Positions 1 through 7,393 of a DNA stretch of 12,977 bases are shown one piece after another. This DNA is from Desulfobacterales bacterium (GTDB lineage: Bacteria; Desulfobacterota; Desulfobacteria; Desulfobacterales; UBA2174_A). The notes below the pieces were generated by a model. It did no database searches. It was not told where the DNA came from and saw nothing but the letters and a program-made list of their open reading frames with translations. The stretch covers positions 1 through 12,977 of the forward strand of contig JALOPD010000085.1 in the NCBI GenBank assembly GCA_025454075.1, in the 5' to 3' direction. Made by a program: the position numbers and the translations under genes. Position 1 is the first letter of the stretch, and each line of letters begins with the position of its first letter.

Positions 1-35
1 TGGCCTTCCGCGGCGCTCGGGCGAAGGTCAGTCAT
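1..35 (-). CDS. Possible start of a downstream gene, cut by the window edge
   Basis: An ATG on the minus strand at 35-33 overlaps the last codons and stop of the GT2 gene (stop at 30-28) in another frame and stays open to the window edge, reading MTDLRPSAAEG. Short stop/start overlaps are common between co-transcribed genes, so this could be the third gene of the glycosylation cluster. Only 11 codons are visible, no clear ribosome binding site precedes it and the residues are not recognisable, so no function can be given. It may equally be a chance open stretch. Confidence 0.25.
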   Translation of the reverse strand, partial: MTDLRPSAAEG

Positions 36-1059
36 GGGGCTGTGGTCGGCGACCGGCGAACCCTGTGATCTCGCTGACGATAAAGCGCGGCCGGCGCCGC
101 ACTTCGACGACCATGCGGCCGATGTATTCCCCGAGAACCCCGAGGTAGATGAACAAGAGGAAAAACAGCAGCGAAATGACCATCAGCGTAGAGGCCCAGC
201 CCGGGACGACCCCCTTTCCGATGAATCTGCCGAAAAATGAGTAGAGGATGCCTATCGCCGAGAGCAGGCTTCCGATCAGGCCGATGAGGATGCCGATGCG
301 CAGGGGCATGATCGAAAAGGAACTCACCCCGCCCCAGCCCAGCTTGACCATCTTCTTCAGGCTGTATTGGGACTGTCCGTGCAGGCGTTTGCCCGGCTGG
401 TACGGAATGGCGCAGGACGGGAAGCCGATCCATTCGGTCAGGCCCCGCAGGAACAGACCCTCCTCCCTGAAGCGCAGCATCTCTTCCAGAGCCTTGCGAT
501 CCAGCAGCCGGAAATCCGCCAGGCCGGGCTGCAAATCCACGCCGCTCAGAAACGAAAACAGGCGATAGAAAGTGCGCGAGGACCAGGCTTTGAACCAGCC
601 GATGTCGTCGGCGTCCTGGCGTAGGGTCTTCACCACCAGGAACCCTTCCCGCCACTTCTGAAGAAGCATCGGGAGCATTTCCACGGGATGCTGCAGGTCG
701 CAGTCCATCATGATGGCCGCCCGGCCCTCGGCCATCTCCATCCCGGCCAGAAGCGCGTACTGGTGGCCGAAATTCCGGGACAGGCGAATGCCCCTGACGT
801 TGGCGTTTTCCGCGGCCAATTGGCCGATCGCCGCCCAGGTGGCGTCGCGGCTGCCGTCGTCGATAAAGATCAATTCCCATTGCTGAGGAATCTGACCCTG
901 CAGCACCTCCGAGACACGATGGTGCAGCAGGGGGATGTTCTGCGCTTCGTTGAAGGCGGGCACAATCAGACTGACGACGAGGCCGTCGGATGCGCCGGCC
1001 TCCCGGGAAGAAGCACCGGCCTCCGAGGCCGAAGTCGTGGATGAATTGCTGGTTTCCAT
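28..1059 (-). CDS. GtrB/DPM1-like polyprenyl-phosphate glycosyltransferase (GT2 family)
   Basis: Membrane-anchored GT2 enzyme, 343 residues, expected to transfer a sugar from a nucleotide donor to a polyprenyl phosphate on the cytoplasmic face, giving a lipid-linked sugar. The GT-A domain spans about 28-235: LIVPAFNEAQN (31-41), the nucleotide-binding IDDGS (66-70), and DCDLQHP (119-125), which matches the family metal-binding DxDLQ signature. HGQSQYSLKK (227-236) is the usual motif just before the membrane part. Two hydrophobic segments follow (about 252-278 and 290-313), then a basic tail, as in GtrB, ArnC and YkcC-type proteins. I start at ATG 1059; the reading frame stays open further upstream but overlaps the previous gene, and residues before the start look like translated antisense. 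The first 25 residues are Ser/Ala/Gly-rich and unlike the family. The gene lies 56 bp after the PIG-V-like gene on the same strand. Mannose is a guess from that neighbour; glucose or another sugar is possible. Confidence 0.88.
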   Translation of the reverse strand: METSNSSTTSASEAGASSREAGASDGLVVSLIVPAFNEAQNIPLLHHRVSEVLQGQIPQQWELIFIDDGSRDATWAAIGQLAAENANVRGIRLSRNFGHQYALLAGMEMAEGRAAIMMDCDLQHPVEMLPMLLQKWREGFLVVKTLRQDADDIGWFKAWSSRTFYRLFSFLSGVDLQPGLADFRLLDRKALEEMLRFREEGLFLRGLTEWIGFPSCAIPYQPGKRLHGQSQYSLKKMVKLGWGGVSSFSIMPLRIGILIGLIGSLLSAIGILYSFFGRFIGKGVVPGWASTLMVISLLFFLLFIYLGVLGEYIGRMVVEVRRRPRFIVSEITGFAGRRPQPHD

Positions 1060-1115
1060 CGTCGAGGACCACGTCCTTATCTGGCGGGGGTCGCCTGTCT
1101 TTCGATCCGGCGTCG

Positions 1116-2330
1116 TCAGCCGGCCCAGTAGTGGTTCACGAAACAGATGATGTCGAGCGCCAGCAGCAGAACCGACCCGAACAGCCAGGCGCCCCGGCCC
1201 ACCGCCGAACCGATGCCGGCCCCGATGAGGTGGATCGGGAAGAGCACCATGGTGTAGCGTGCCGCCCCCAGAAACGAACCGCTGCCCACGGCAATGCCCA
1301 GCGAGACCAGCATATAAAGGCCGTAGGAAAGCCTCAGCCGCAGGATCGCGATGAGACCCATGAGGGCGGCCGCGGCGATGAAGAACCAGTCCAGCACCGT
1401 GACGACGAGGTCGGGGCCGTTGCGGAACCCAAAATCCGACGCATCCATTGCGAAGTCTCTTCCGTAGGCGTTCTGCACTTTGATATAGAGAAAAAAGTCG
1501 CCGAAGGCGATCCAGTGGTAAGCAAAAAAAGCGAGGATGCCGGCAGAGGCCAGCGCCAGCGGCCAGGCCCGGCGCGTGAACAACGCGCGCCACCCGTTGG
1601 CGTGAATGAATTCGACCAGCAGGAGCACGAACAGAAACACGCCCGCGACCCGGGTGGCCGAGGCCAGTCCGGCAAAAACGCCTGCCGGCAGAAAATTGCG
1701 CCGGCGCGCGTAGAGCACCACGGCCAGCGACAGGAAAAGAAACAGCGACTCGGAATAGACCGCGTTGAGGAAAAACGCGGCCGGGTATGCCAATAGAAAC
1801 ATTGCCGGCCGCATGGGGTCGATGCCGGGATGGAACTCCTGGGTCAGGCGGACCAGCATCCAGACCGCCAGCGCCAGGAACACGCTGCTCACCATCCAGC
1901 CGGCCAGCACCAGGTTCGCGCCCGCCAGAGGTGCCGCCATGCGCACCAGCAGCGGGTAGAGCGGGAAGAATACGACGTTGGCTTGATCTTTCACCCCGCG
2001 CAGGGAATAACCGTTTTCAGCGATTTCGAGATACCAGTAGGAGTCCCAGCGGTTGTGCAGGTCGATGATGTTCCAGTCCTGGCTCACCGGGCGGACGCTG
2101 CCGGGGGACATCCAGTCCATGGATGTGTCGGGGGCGAGATTCAAACGGTTGAACGCCAGGAGGGCGAAAAGGTTGACCACGACCAGCCAGACCGCGACCA
2201 TCGCCAGGCTGCGCCGGACCGGTGCGTCGAGCTCAAATGGCGGCAAGGCCCCTCCGTTTCGTGCGAGCAGTTTCAAACCAGCCGGCCATACTCCGCTTTG
2301 AAGCGCCCTCTCATCTGAAAATGGGAACAA
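1116..2330 (-). CDS. PIG-V-like multi-spanning membrane glycosyltransferase
   Basis: Polytopic membrane protein of up to 404 residues resembling the PIG-V mannosyltransferase family (GT-C fold), whose eukaryotic members use dolichol-phosphate mannose during GPI assembly. Family-like signatures are HNRWDSYWYLEIAENGY (92-108), with the Trp-Asp pair in the first large loop, then FFPLYPLLVR (121-130), YPAAFFLNAVYSESLF (182-197) and ASATRVAG (223-230). Many hydrophobic helices follow to the C-terminus. The start is uncertain. The longest version begins with TTG at 2330 without a clear ribosome binding site. A second TTG at 2246 lies 4 bases after GGAGG (minus strand, 2255-2251) and would leave a short cytoplasmic tail before the first helix. 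A sigma-70-like promoter lies at 2408-2435. The GT2 gene downstream could make its lipid-linked sugar donor. Acceptor and sugar are unknown. Confidence 0.8.
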   Translation of the reverse strand: MFPFSDERALQSGVWPAGLKLLARNGGALPPFELDAPVRRSLAMVAVWLVVVNLFALLAFNRLNLAPDTSMDWMSPGSVRPVSQDWNIIDLHNRWDSYWYLEIAENGYSLRGVKDQANVVFFPLYPLLVRMAAPLAGANLVLAGWMVSSVFLALAVWMLVRLTQEFHPGIDPMRPAMFLLAYPAAFFLNAVYSESLFLFLSLAVVLYARRRNFLPAGVFAGLASATRVAGVFLFVLLLVEFIHANGWRALFTRRAWPLALASAGILAFFAYHWIAFGDFFLYIKVQNAYGRDFAMDASDFGFRNGPDLVVTVLDWFFIAAAALMGLIAILRLRLSYGLYMLVSLGIAVGSGSFLGAARYTMVLFPIHLIGAGIGSAVGRGAWLFGSVLLLALDIICFVNHYWAG

Positions 2331-2407
2331 CCCGACTTGATGGCCGAAACCGCACTAAAAAAAATCGGAAAAGCCGTGCGATGGCAACAACGGTCAGAAT
2401 GTTGGAT

Positions 2408-2435
2408 ATTATCTAAAAAGATCTGCAACGGTCAA
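2408..2435 (-). promoter_or_regulatory. Probable sigma-70 promoter of the glycosyltransferase pair
   Basis: On the minus strand, TTGACC (2435-2430) and GATAAT (2413-2408) are separated by 16 bases. Each differs from the sigma-70 consensus at one position. The predicted start of transcription is near 2401, about 70 bases ahead of the longest start codon of the PIG-V-like gene, within an AT-rich stretch that contrasts with the surrounding GC-rich DNA. The rest of 2331-2609 shows no gene I can support. Confidence 0.6.
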
Positions 2436-2609
2436 GTTTTGTTTGTTTCCGGTCCGTTCCGTCACCGCAAGATTCGGATTGTTCAAAGCCGGAAAAGACC
2501 TTATGGTGGGGATAAAAGGATTGAGGACTGGGGCTGGCCGCAATCGACGGTCGGGCGTTGGATGTCTTTAAAACAAAGAGGATGTGATCCGGCAACGGCT
2601 TCAGGAGGT

Positions 2610-3056
2610 TCAGCATGCGATCGCTCCGGCCGAGTTTTCAAGCGCGGAGATCTTTTGCTTCAGCTCAGCCGGAAGCGGGGCCTTGCGGTTTTCCCGGTAA
2701 TCGAAGCAGACGATGGTGCCTTCGCCCTCGGCGGCGAGCTTTTGAAGCCGGTGGCTGTAGACCGCGTAGAACATGACGAAGCGGTCTTCGTCGACCCGCG
2801 CGACGCGGGCGCCGACCGAGATGCGGTCGGGGAAGGCCAGCGGCGCCCGGAAGCGGCAGGACGCGGAGGCCAGGATGGGTCCCAAAGGGTTGCGGTTTGC
2901 GAAATCGGGGGAGGCCAGCTTATCGAAATAGGCCATGCGGGCGGTTTCGAAATACCTGAAATAGACGATGTTGTTCACGTGGCCGTAGGCGTCCATCTCG
3001 CCCCAGGCCACCGGGATGTCGACCACGACGGGATAATCTGCTAAGGGGGAGTTCAT
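2610..3056 (-). CDS. Hotdog-fold acyl-CoA thioesterase (4HBT/YbgC-like)
   Basis: Small cytoplasmic thioesterase of 148 residues, expected to hydrolyse an acyl-CoA or related thioester. The 4HBT signature is clear: WGEMDAYGHVNN at 18-29, followed by VYFRYFETAR at 31-40. Asp22 in the D-x-x-G-H-V-N-N motif is the expected catalytic residue. The rest alternates strands as in single-hotdog proteins, and the length is normal for the family. The start at ATG 3056 is preceded only by a weak GAAAG ribosome binding site. That upstream sequence repeats the 3' end of gspB (see the direct repeat at 3054-3309). It follows gspB on the same strand after about 240 bp, so it may be read from the gspA promoter, but nothing links it functionally to secretion. 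The natural substrate cannot be told from sequence. Confidence 0.88.
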   Translation of the reverse strand: MNSPLADYPVVVDIPVAWGEMDAYGHVNNIVYFRYFETARMAYFDKLASPDFANRNPLGPILASASCRFRAPLAFPDRISVGARVARVDEDRFVMFYAVYSHRLQKLAAEGEGTIVCFDYRENRKAPLPAELKQKISALENSAGAIAC

Positions 3057-3161
3057 GGCATCGCTTTCAATCGAAATCTGATTCTAGTGACAGGGCCGCC
3101 GGCGGTTTGCCGCATGGCCGTCCCCAGCAGTACGAAGACCGTTCTGCGGTCAAACTTTCCT

Positions 3162-3199
3162 GGAGGAACGACATGAAAACCAAACTCAAGAAGGAATGA
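3162..3199 (+). other. Orphan ribosome binding site with an 8-residue mini-ORF
   Basis: GGAGG at 3162-3166 sits 6 bases before an ATG at 3173, followed by eight codons (MKTKLKKE) and TGA at 3197-3199. It looks like a well-formed translation start whose reading frame is closed at once by the left arm of the inverted repeat at 3196-3293. It could be the remnant of a gene start cut by an insertion, a leader peptide, or chance. No gene continues downstream on this strand. Confidence 0.3.
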
Positions 3200-3293
3200 A
3201 ATCGTAACTCGTGATAAATCCCAAAATGGTTTTCAAACGAATCGGCGTTTTGGCGAACAAGAGATCACTACCCGGGTCGTGTTACGATTTCAT
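3196..3293. repeat. Inverted repeat between gspB and the thioesterase gene
   Basis: Left arm ATGAAATCGTAACTCG (3196-3211) matches the reverse complement of the right arm (3278-3293) at 15 of 16 positions. Shorter inner pairings exist: GTGAT 3211-3215 with ATCAC 3264-3268, and CCAAAA 3221-3226 with TTTTGG 3248-3253. The DNA could therefore fold into one long interrupted hairpin. The right arm touches the gspB stop codon (3295-3293). There is no T-tract, so it is not a typical intrinsic terminator; a small fold-back element is possible. Confidence 0.6.
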
Positions 3294-4063
3294 CAGGGCA
3301 TCGCTTTCAGATTGAGCTCCACCCGCCAGGACCGGCCGCCGTCGTTGACGATGATGTCATCCTTGCGGATCTGCATAACGTTGTAGCCCTCGACGGATTC
3401 CCCCTCCTTGACGATGTGCCCGTTGACCACGGCCAGGCGCCGCGCGGGGTCGTCGGCCCAGGCGATTGCCATCACCTTGAGTTTGGATTCCTCCAGACGG
3501 CTGAGGCCGTCCTCGGGGGATCGGCCGGGTGCCGGGCGGGCGGCAGGTGCACGGTCCTGGGCCGGTGTGCTCCTTTGGGCCGGCGCCGGCCGTGCTTCGG
3601 ACGCCGTCGGCCCGCCGCCGTCCCGCGGGCGGACGCGGCTCGAGGGGGGCGGCGCCTGAACCGGCGGAGCGGCCTTGGCCTGGGCCTCGGCAGCGGGCGG
3701 CCCCCCGTCAACGCTTTCGGTCGGCCGGGGAGCAGGGGCCGGGGGGGGCGCCGGGATCGGCTTGACCGGCTGAGGCGCGGTCGGCGGCGCTGCCTGGCCG
3801 AGCGGCAGCGGCGACCGAACCTCGCGTGCGACAGCGGCCGTCCGGGGTGGCGGGCTGCCGTTGGACCACCCGTAATAGGCGGCGGCGCCGGCAGCCAGAA
3901 CCCCGGCGGCCAGCAGCCACAGGACTCCGCGGCGGGTGTGCCATTTTGCCCCCGGCTGCGGCGCCAACATCCCCTTCAGGCCGGAGGGCGCCTGCCGGCC
4001 GCCGGGCTCCTCGGAGACCCCGGTGGTTTCAATCTTCTTGAGGGCTTTCAGAATCGAGCTCAC
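3293..4063 (-). CDS. gspB: GspB-like type II secretion assembly protein
   Basis: Inner-membrane protein of 256 residues expected to work with GspA in placing the type II secretin multimer across the peptidoglycan. It opens with MSSILKALKKIE, a usual start for GspB relatives. A single membrane helix lies at about 47-64, followed by a Pro/Ala-rich periplasmic linker (about 70-182). The C-terminal GspB domain lies at about 188-252, with LKVMAIAWADDPARRLAVVN (195-214) and VKEGESVEGYNVMQI (218-232). The start codon is GTG at 4063, 20 bases after the gspA stop, so the two genes are almost certainly co-transcribed. The long low-complexity linker fits a protein that must span the periplasm. No other type II secretion genes are visible here, so the partner system lies elsewhere, or the pair serves another envelope machine. 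Confidence 0.85.
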   Translation of the reverse strand: MSSILKALKKIETTGVSEEPGGRQAPSGLKGMLAPQPGAKWHTRRGVLWLLAAGVLAAGAAAYYGWSNGSPPPRTAAVAREVRSPLPLGQAAPPTAPQPVKPIPAPPPAPAPRPTESVDGGPPAAEAQAKAAPPVQAPPPSSRVRPRDGGGPTASEARPAPAQRSTPAQDRAPAARPAPGRSPEDGLSRLEESKLKVMAIAWADDPARRLAVVNGHIVKEGESVEGYNVMQIRKDDIIVNDGGRSWRVELNLKAMP

Positions 4064-4083
4064 AAAATCCGTCCAAGAATGGC

Positions 4084-5826
4084 TTAGTTTGAAACGAGCC
4101 GGGGGATGTCGAAGCTTCTCCCCTCGCGGTAAAGGATGATTTTGGTCAGATTGCCGACCACCCCGTCCACCGGCACTCCGTATTTGGCCTGAATTTGCTC
4201 GACCGTCTTCTGGGTGGCGGCGTCGTACTCCTTGCTCAACGGGATGCCGGTGTGGCCAAGGTCGCGCAAAAGCATTTTCAGGGCCAGCACCGAGTCCGCC
4301 GGAGCGTTCCCGGGAATGGTGCCCGAGAGCGAGAGAAAGTTTTTCCAGGGAAGGTACGCCACGCCGTTCCAGTTCCGGTCGAGCTCGCCCGCATCGCTTT
4401 CGATGGCGCGGTCGCCGGCGGCGGTTTTGAGCAAAAATTTAACGCCGTCGATCGCGGTCAACCCCAGGTAGGAGTGGGGCTGCTTCCCGGAGGAACGAAA
4501 CTCCAAGATGGCCGGCATGTTCAGCCGGCGCAGGAACGCCAGGTCCCCCTCGATGCGCTGGACGAGAAAGCCTGCGGCCTTGGCGGAGAGATTGAAAAAG
4601 GTCGGGTCGTCATCGACCGCTTCGAGGTAATGTTTCGGCTCGAGGGTCGCCCCCCAGGCCCCCATGACTTCCGCCAGCGCCGCCTGCCGCGAGGCGCGGC
4701 TGTCTGCGCGTTTGAGGACATCGGGCAGGCGGGCGCCTTCACGCAGCGTCGCCGTTGGCTCAGCGGCCGGGATCGGCGCCTTGGCGTCCGTTGCGGGTGC
4801 GGCGGCCGGGGCGGGAGGACGGAGCGCTTCGGTCGCCGCGGCGCCGGCCGCTTCGTCCGACGTCGCGGCGGGGCCGGTGGCGGCCGGCCGGGGCGTGAAG
4901 AACGCGCTCACGGTTTCGCTCAAGGATTTGTGGTAGAGAAGCGCCACGGCCAGCAGGCAGAGCAGGGCAAACAGCCCGAATGCGTTGCGGCCTTCCATGA
5001 GAGGGGATCGGCGGGCGTGCCCGCGGTGGGTCATTTCCGCCAAGGCGATGTCGGCGATCCGTCCCGTCACCCGCTGCCGGTTCATGCCGAAGGCGGTGAG
5101 CAGGGCCCGGTCGCAGGCGATGTTGATCACCCGCGGGATCCCGCGCGAATGGGCGTAGATGCGGCGGATGGCGGCGGGGTCAAACAGGGGCGCGCGTTTC
5201 TGGGAAGCGATGTTGAGCCGGTACTGAATGTACTCCTGGGTTTCCTTCAAGCTCAACGGGGCGATCTGATAGCGGAGCGATATGCGCTGGCCGATCTGCC
5301 GCAGGTCGTGGGAGTCGAGCATTTCCGCCAGCTCGGGCTGGCCGACCAGGATGATCTGGAGCAGCTTCTCCTTGCTGGTTTCGAGGTTCGACAGCAGCCG
5401 CAGCTGCTCCAGCACGGTTTTCGAGAGGTTCTGGGCCTCGTCGATCAGGACAATGACCTTCTTTCGCTCCGCCTTCTTCTGGATGAGAAAACGGTTGAGC
5501 TTGTCGATGAGGTCCTTCGTGTCGTCGGCGTTGTACTGGATGCCGAATTCGTCGTTGATGGTCTTGATCAGTTGCTTCGGCCCCAGCTTGGGGTTGAAGA
5601 TGTAGGCCGCCGCCGTGGTGTCGTCCAGGTTCTCCAGAAAAGCCCGGCACAGCGTCGTCTTCCCGGTGCCCACTTCGCCGGTGATTTCAACGAAGCCGTC
5701 CCCCTGGGCGATGGCGTAGTTCAAGTGGGCCAGCGCCTCTTCGTGGCTTTTGCTCAGGAAAAGATATTCCGGATTCGGCACCAGCCTGAAAGGTTTCTCT
5801 CTGAATCCGAAATAGGCGTTATACAT
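4084..5826 (-). CDS. gspA: GspA/ExeA-like AAA ATPase with periplasmic peptidoglycan-binding domain
   Basis: Protein of 580 residues with the architecture of ExeA/GspA, which with GspB helps insert and assemble the type II secretin. The cytoplasmic AAA domain covers about 1-270, with Walker A GEVGTGKT (50-57), Walker B VIVLIDEAQ (124-132) and ISLRYQIAPL (182-191) in the sensor region. A membrane helix at about 282-298 leads into an Ala/Pro-rich linker (about 312-360). A region at about 375-500 resembles the C39-peptidase-like domain of this family; I see no clear catalytic Cys near its start (Trp-Gly-Ala at 391-393), so it is probably non-enzymatic. A peptidoglycan-binding domain of the PG_binding_1 type lies at about 511-566 (AATQKTVEQIQAKYGVPVDG, 536-555). 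ATG 5826 has GAGGA 9 bases upstream (5840-5836). It is the first gene of the gspA-gspB unit, with a strong promoter about 180 bases upstream. Confidence 0.9.
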   Translation of the reverse strand: MYNAYFGFREKPFRLVPNPEYLFLSKSHEEALAHLNYAIAQGDGFVEITGEVGTGKTTLCRAFLENLDDTTAAAYIFNPKLGPKQLIKTINDEFGIQYNADDTKDLIDKLNRFLIQKKAERKKVIVLIDEAQNLSKTVLEQLRLLSNLETSKEKLLQIILVGQPELAEMLDSHDLRQIGQRISLRYQIAPLSLKETQEYIQYRLNIASQKRAPLFDPAAIRRIYAHSRGIPRVINIACDRALLTAFGMNRQRVTGRIADIALAEMTHRGHARRSPLMEGRNAFGLFALLCLLAVALLYHKSLSETVSAFFTPRPAATGPAATSDEAAGAAATEALRPPAPAAAPATDAKAPIPAAEPTATLREGARLPDVLKRADSRASRQAALAEVMGAWGATLEPKHYLEAVDDDPTFFNLSAKAAGFLVQRIEGDLAFLRRLNMPAILEFRSSGKQPHSYLGLTAIDGVKFLLKTAAGDRAIESDAGELDRNWNGVAYLPWKNFLSLSGTIPGNAPADSVLALKMLLRDLGHTGIPLSKEYDAATQKTVEQIQAKYGVPVDGVVGNLTKIILYREGRSFDIPRLVSN

Positions 5827-6165
5827 GCAGCCGTGTCCTCGGGAAGGGAAGACGAGCCGAACAATTCTGTCGATTCTGAAAAATCAGCATGAAATGCCCG
5901 GGCCGACCGGACAGCCGGCGGTGATGATCCGACTACGATCCAGGAGTGGGATGGAGCCCGTTGTCGGAACGGCGCCATCTAAAAAAATTTCCCGCATTAT
6001 CAGAATATTATAGGGAATATGGCCGCAGCTGTCAATACGCGCGCCCGGTCTCCACGAGAGGATAAGGACGGCCCATCAGGGAGTGGCAAACAAGCATCAG
6101 GCCGTCAGCCAAGGCGCGTCGCGATTTGGATGGCGCAGCACATGCAGCGATGTGTGAGCATTTTT
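5827..6165. other. Intergenic region holding the gspA promoter
   Basis: This 339-base gap lies between gspA and the aminopeptidase gene, both on the minus strand. Its clear content is the promoter at 6007-6035 in an AT-rich patch (about 5980-6020), giving gspA an untranslated leader of roughly 170 bases. I see no riboswitch or terminator in the leader. The stretch 6036-6165 downstream of the aminopeptidase stop has only a weak CACAT/ATGTG pairing and no T-tract. Confidence 0.5.
6007..6035 (-). promoter_or_regulatory. Consensus sigma-70 promoter upstream of gspA
   Basis: On the minus strand a perfect TTGACA (6035-6030) is followed after exactly 17 bases by a perfect TATAAT (6012-6007). Transcription would start near 6000 and run into gspA. 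A full match in both hexamers with the ideal spacing is uncommon and predicts strong constitutive expression. Confidence 0.85.
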
Positions 6166-7278
6166 TTAAGAGCCTGGCGACGCCGGAGCGCGGCCTTGAG
6201 CGCTGTTTTTCGACTCCGTGACAGCGGGCATCATCCGCTCCAGGTGCTGCCGCCGCTCGGGGGGCGGCAGGCGCGACAGGTTGCGGCATTCCTCGTAAAA
6301 AGCGGCCAAATCGCCCTGTGAGCGACTCAGAATGACCTGAAAGGCGGGCACCAGGTCATGGTAGGCCGCGACGGTCGCAAGCCCGGCGTTGTTAAGCCCC
6401 GATGCAAACCAGTGCTCAAATCTCGCCATTTCGGGAATCTTCCGCTTTTCCAATTCGAAGTCGTTCAGCAGCGCGCTGAAGCATGCGGCTTTTTCAATCC
6501 GCTTCCGGTCCGGCGGCAATTCGCTTGCGTAGATCGTGTTCAATTCGCTCTTTCGCTGCGACACCATGGATAGAAACCCATCCATGAGCTTCTGCCGGCG
6601 TTCATGCTCGGCGAGGAGCCCCGGGGCCCGGCCGGCCGCGGCCCAGCGGCGCATGCCCTCCTCCTCGACCGCAGTGGCGAAGCTTTCGTTGAACGGGGTG
6701 TCTCCGGGCACATAGAGCATCCGATGCGCCAGTTCATGGAAGATCAACGCACTGAGCCGGGCGTTGTCCAACTGCAGGAACGTGCTCAGCACCGGGTCGT
6801 CGAACCACCCCAGGGTGGAATAGGCGAGCACCCCCGAAACAAACACATCGTAGCCGTCCCGGCGCAGGGACTCCGCATAGCTCTCGGCCTCGTCGCGGCC
6901 AAAGAACCCTCGATAGGACGCGCAACCCGCAATGGGGTAGCACCAGGTCTTCGGCTCCAGCGAAAGCTCCGGCGCGGCAAAGACGTTCCACACCACGTAA
7001 GGCCGATGGAGGTCGGCATACCCCAGGTAGGCGCCGCCCACCGGCAACCGGAGGTCGTTGCCGGCAAACTCGCGGAGCGCCAGCACGTAGGCAAGCTTTT
7101 CCTTCAAGTCCCCGGGGGCAGCCGGGTCTTCGATCACTTCGGCGATCGGCCGCTGCGCGAACATGATCCGCGCATGCCCCCAGACCGCCTGGCCGTAATA
7201 ACGCGCGCTCTGGCACCCCGGAAGCGTCATCGTGAGGATAATGAGAATAATGAATCGACAGCAAATCGACCGGTTCAT
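6166..7278 (-). CDS. Putative lipoprotein zinc aminopeptidase (PF10023-like)
   Basis: Predicted envelope lipoprotein of 370 residues and putative zinc metallopeptidase. Residues 1-22 form a signal peptide with a hydrophobic core (FIILIILTMTL) and an LPGC lipobox, placing the lipidated Cys at 22. The active site is IFHELAH (179-185), with zinc ligands His181 and His185 and catalytic Glu182. Twelve residues later NESFA carries Glu198 as the probable third ligand, a gluzincin-like arrangement. The overall pattern, including SGVLAYSTLGWFDDPVLSTF (148-167), fits the proteobacterial 'putative aminopeptidase' family; aminopeptidase activity is a family label, not something visible here. ATG 7278 has only a distant GAGG upstream. 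A promoter candidate lies at 7330-7359. The HD-GYP gene ends 151 bases upstream on the same strand and is separated by a large hairpin, so the two are probably transcribed separately. Confidence 0.82.
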   Translation of the reverse strand: MNRSICCRFIILIILTMTLPGCQSARYYGQAVWGHARIMFAQRPIAEVIEDPAAPGDLKEKLAYVLALREFAGNDLRLPVGGAYLGYADLHRPYVVWNVFAAPELSLEPKTWCYPIAGCASYRGFFGRDEAESYAESLRRDGYDVFVSGVLAYSTLGWFDDPVLSTFLQLDNARLSALIFHELAHRMLYVPGDTPFNESFATAVEEEGMRRWAAAGRAPGLLAEHERRQKLMDGFLSMVSQRKSELNTIYASELPPDRKRIEKAACFSALLNDFELEKRKIPEMARFEHWFASGLNNAGLATVAAYHDLVPAFQVILSRSQGDLAAFYEECRNLSRLPPPERRQHLERMMPAVTESKNSAQGRAPASPGS

Positions 7279-7329
7279 ATACGGTCAAATGCCTCATTTG
7301 CCTGTTTGAAAGGACTGGAAATGATAAGA

Positions 7330-7359
7330 AGTGTATCCTCATTCGGGGCTGGATGGCAA
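7330..7359 (-). promoter_or_regulatory. Candidate promoter of the aminopeptidase gene
   Basis: On the minus strand, TTGCCA (7359-7354) and TACACT (7335-7330) are separated by 18 bases, matching the sigma-70 hexamers at 5/6 and 4/6 positions. The position, about 50 bases upstream of ATG 7278, is reasonable. Confidence 0.4.
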
Positions 7360-7393
7360 CAGTGGATGGGAATGGGTCGATTTCCCCCCTGTT

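Larger units (their letters stand above)
3054..3309. repeat. 16-bp direct repeat (15/16) flanking a short intergenic segment
   Basis: Positions 3054-3069 and 3294-3309 read CA[T/G]GGCATCGCTTTCA. The only mismatch is at 3056 versus 3296, and the inner 13 bases are identical. The first copy contains the thioesterase start codon and its upstream region; the second contains the gspB stop codon and its last sense codons. The DNA between them carries a mini-ORF and an inverted repeat. The arrangement is what an insertion with target duplication, or a local duplication, would leave. Confidence 0.6.

Noticed and set aside
1060..1593. In-frame upstream extension of the GT2 gene by 178 codons
   Set aside because: It overlaps the PIG-V-like gene in another frame and its residues look like translated GC-rich antisense. 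The family length is matched from ATG 1059.
2413..2616. A 67-codon frame on the minus strand before the PIG-V-like gene
   Set aside because: No recognisable family, it overlaps the thioesterase end, and it contains the best promoter candidate for the next gene.
4195..5892. A very long open frame (565 codons) on the plus strand opposite gspA
   Set aside because: It is antisense to a gene with clear AAA and peptidoglycan-binding motifs. Long antisense frames are expected in GC-rich coding DNA, and the product is Arg/Gly-rich without recognisable domains.
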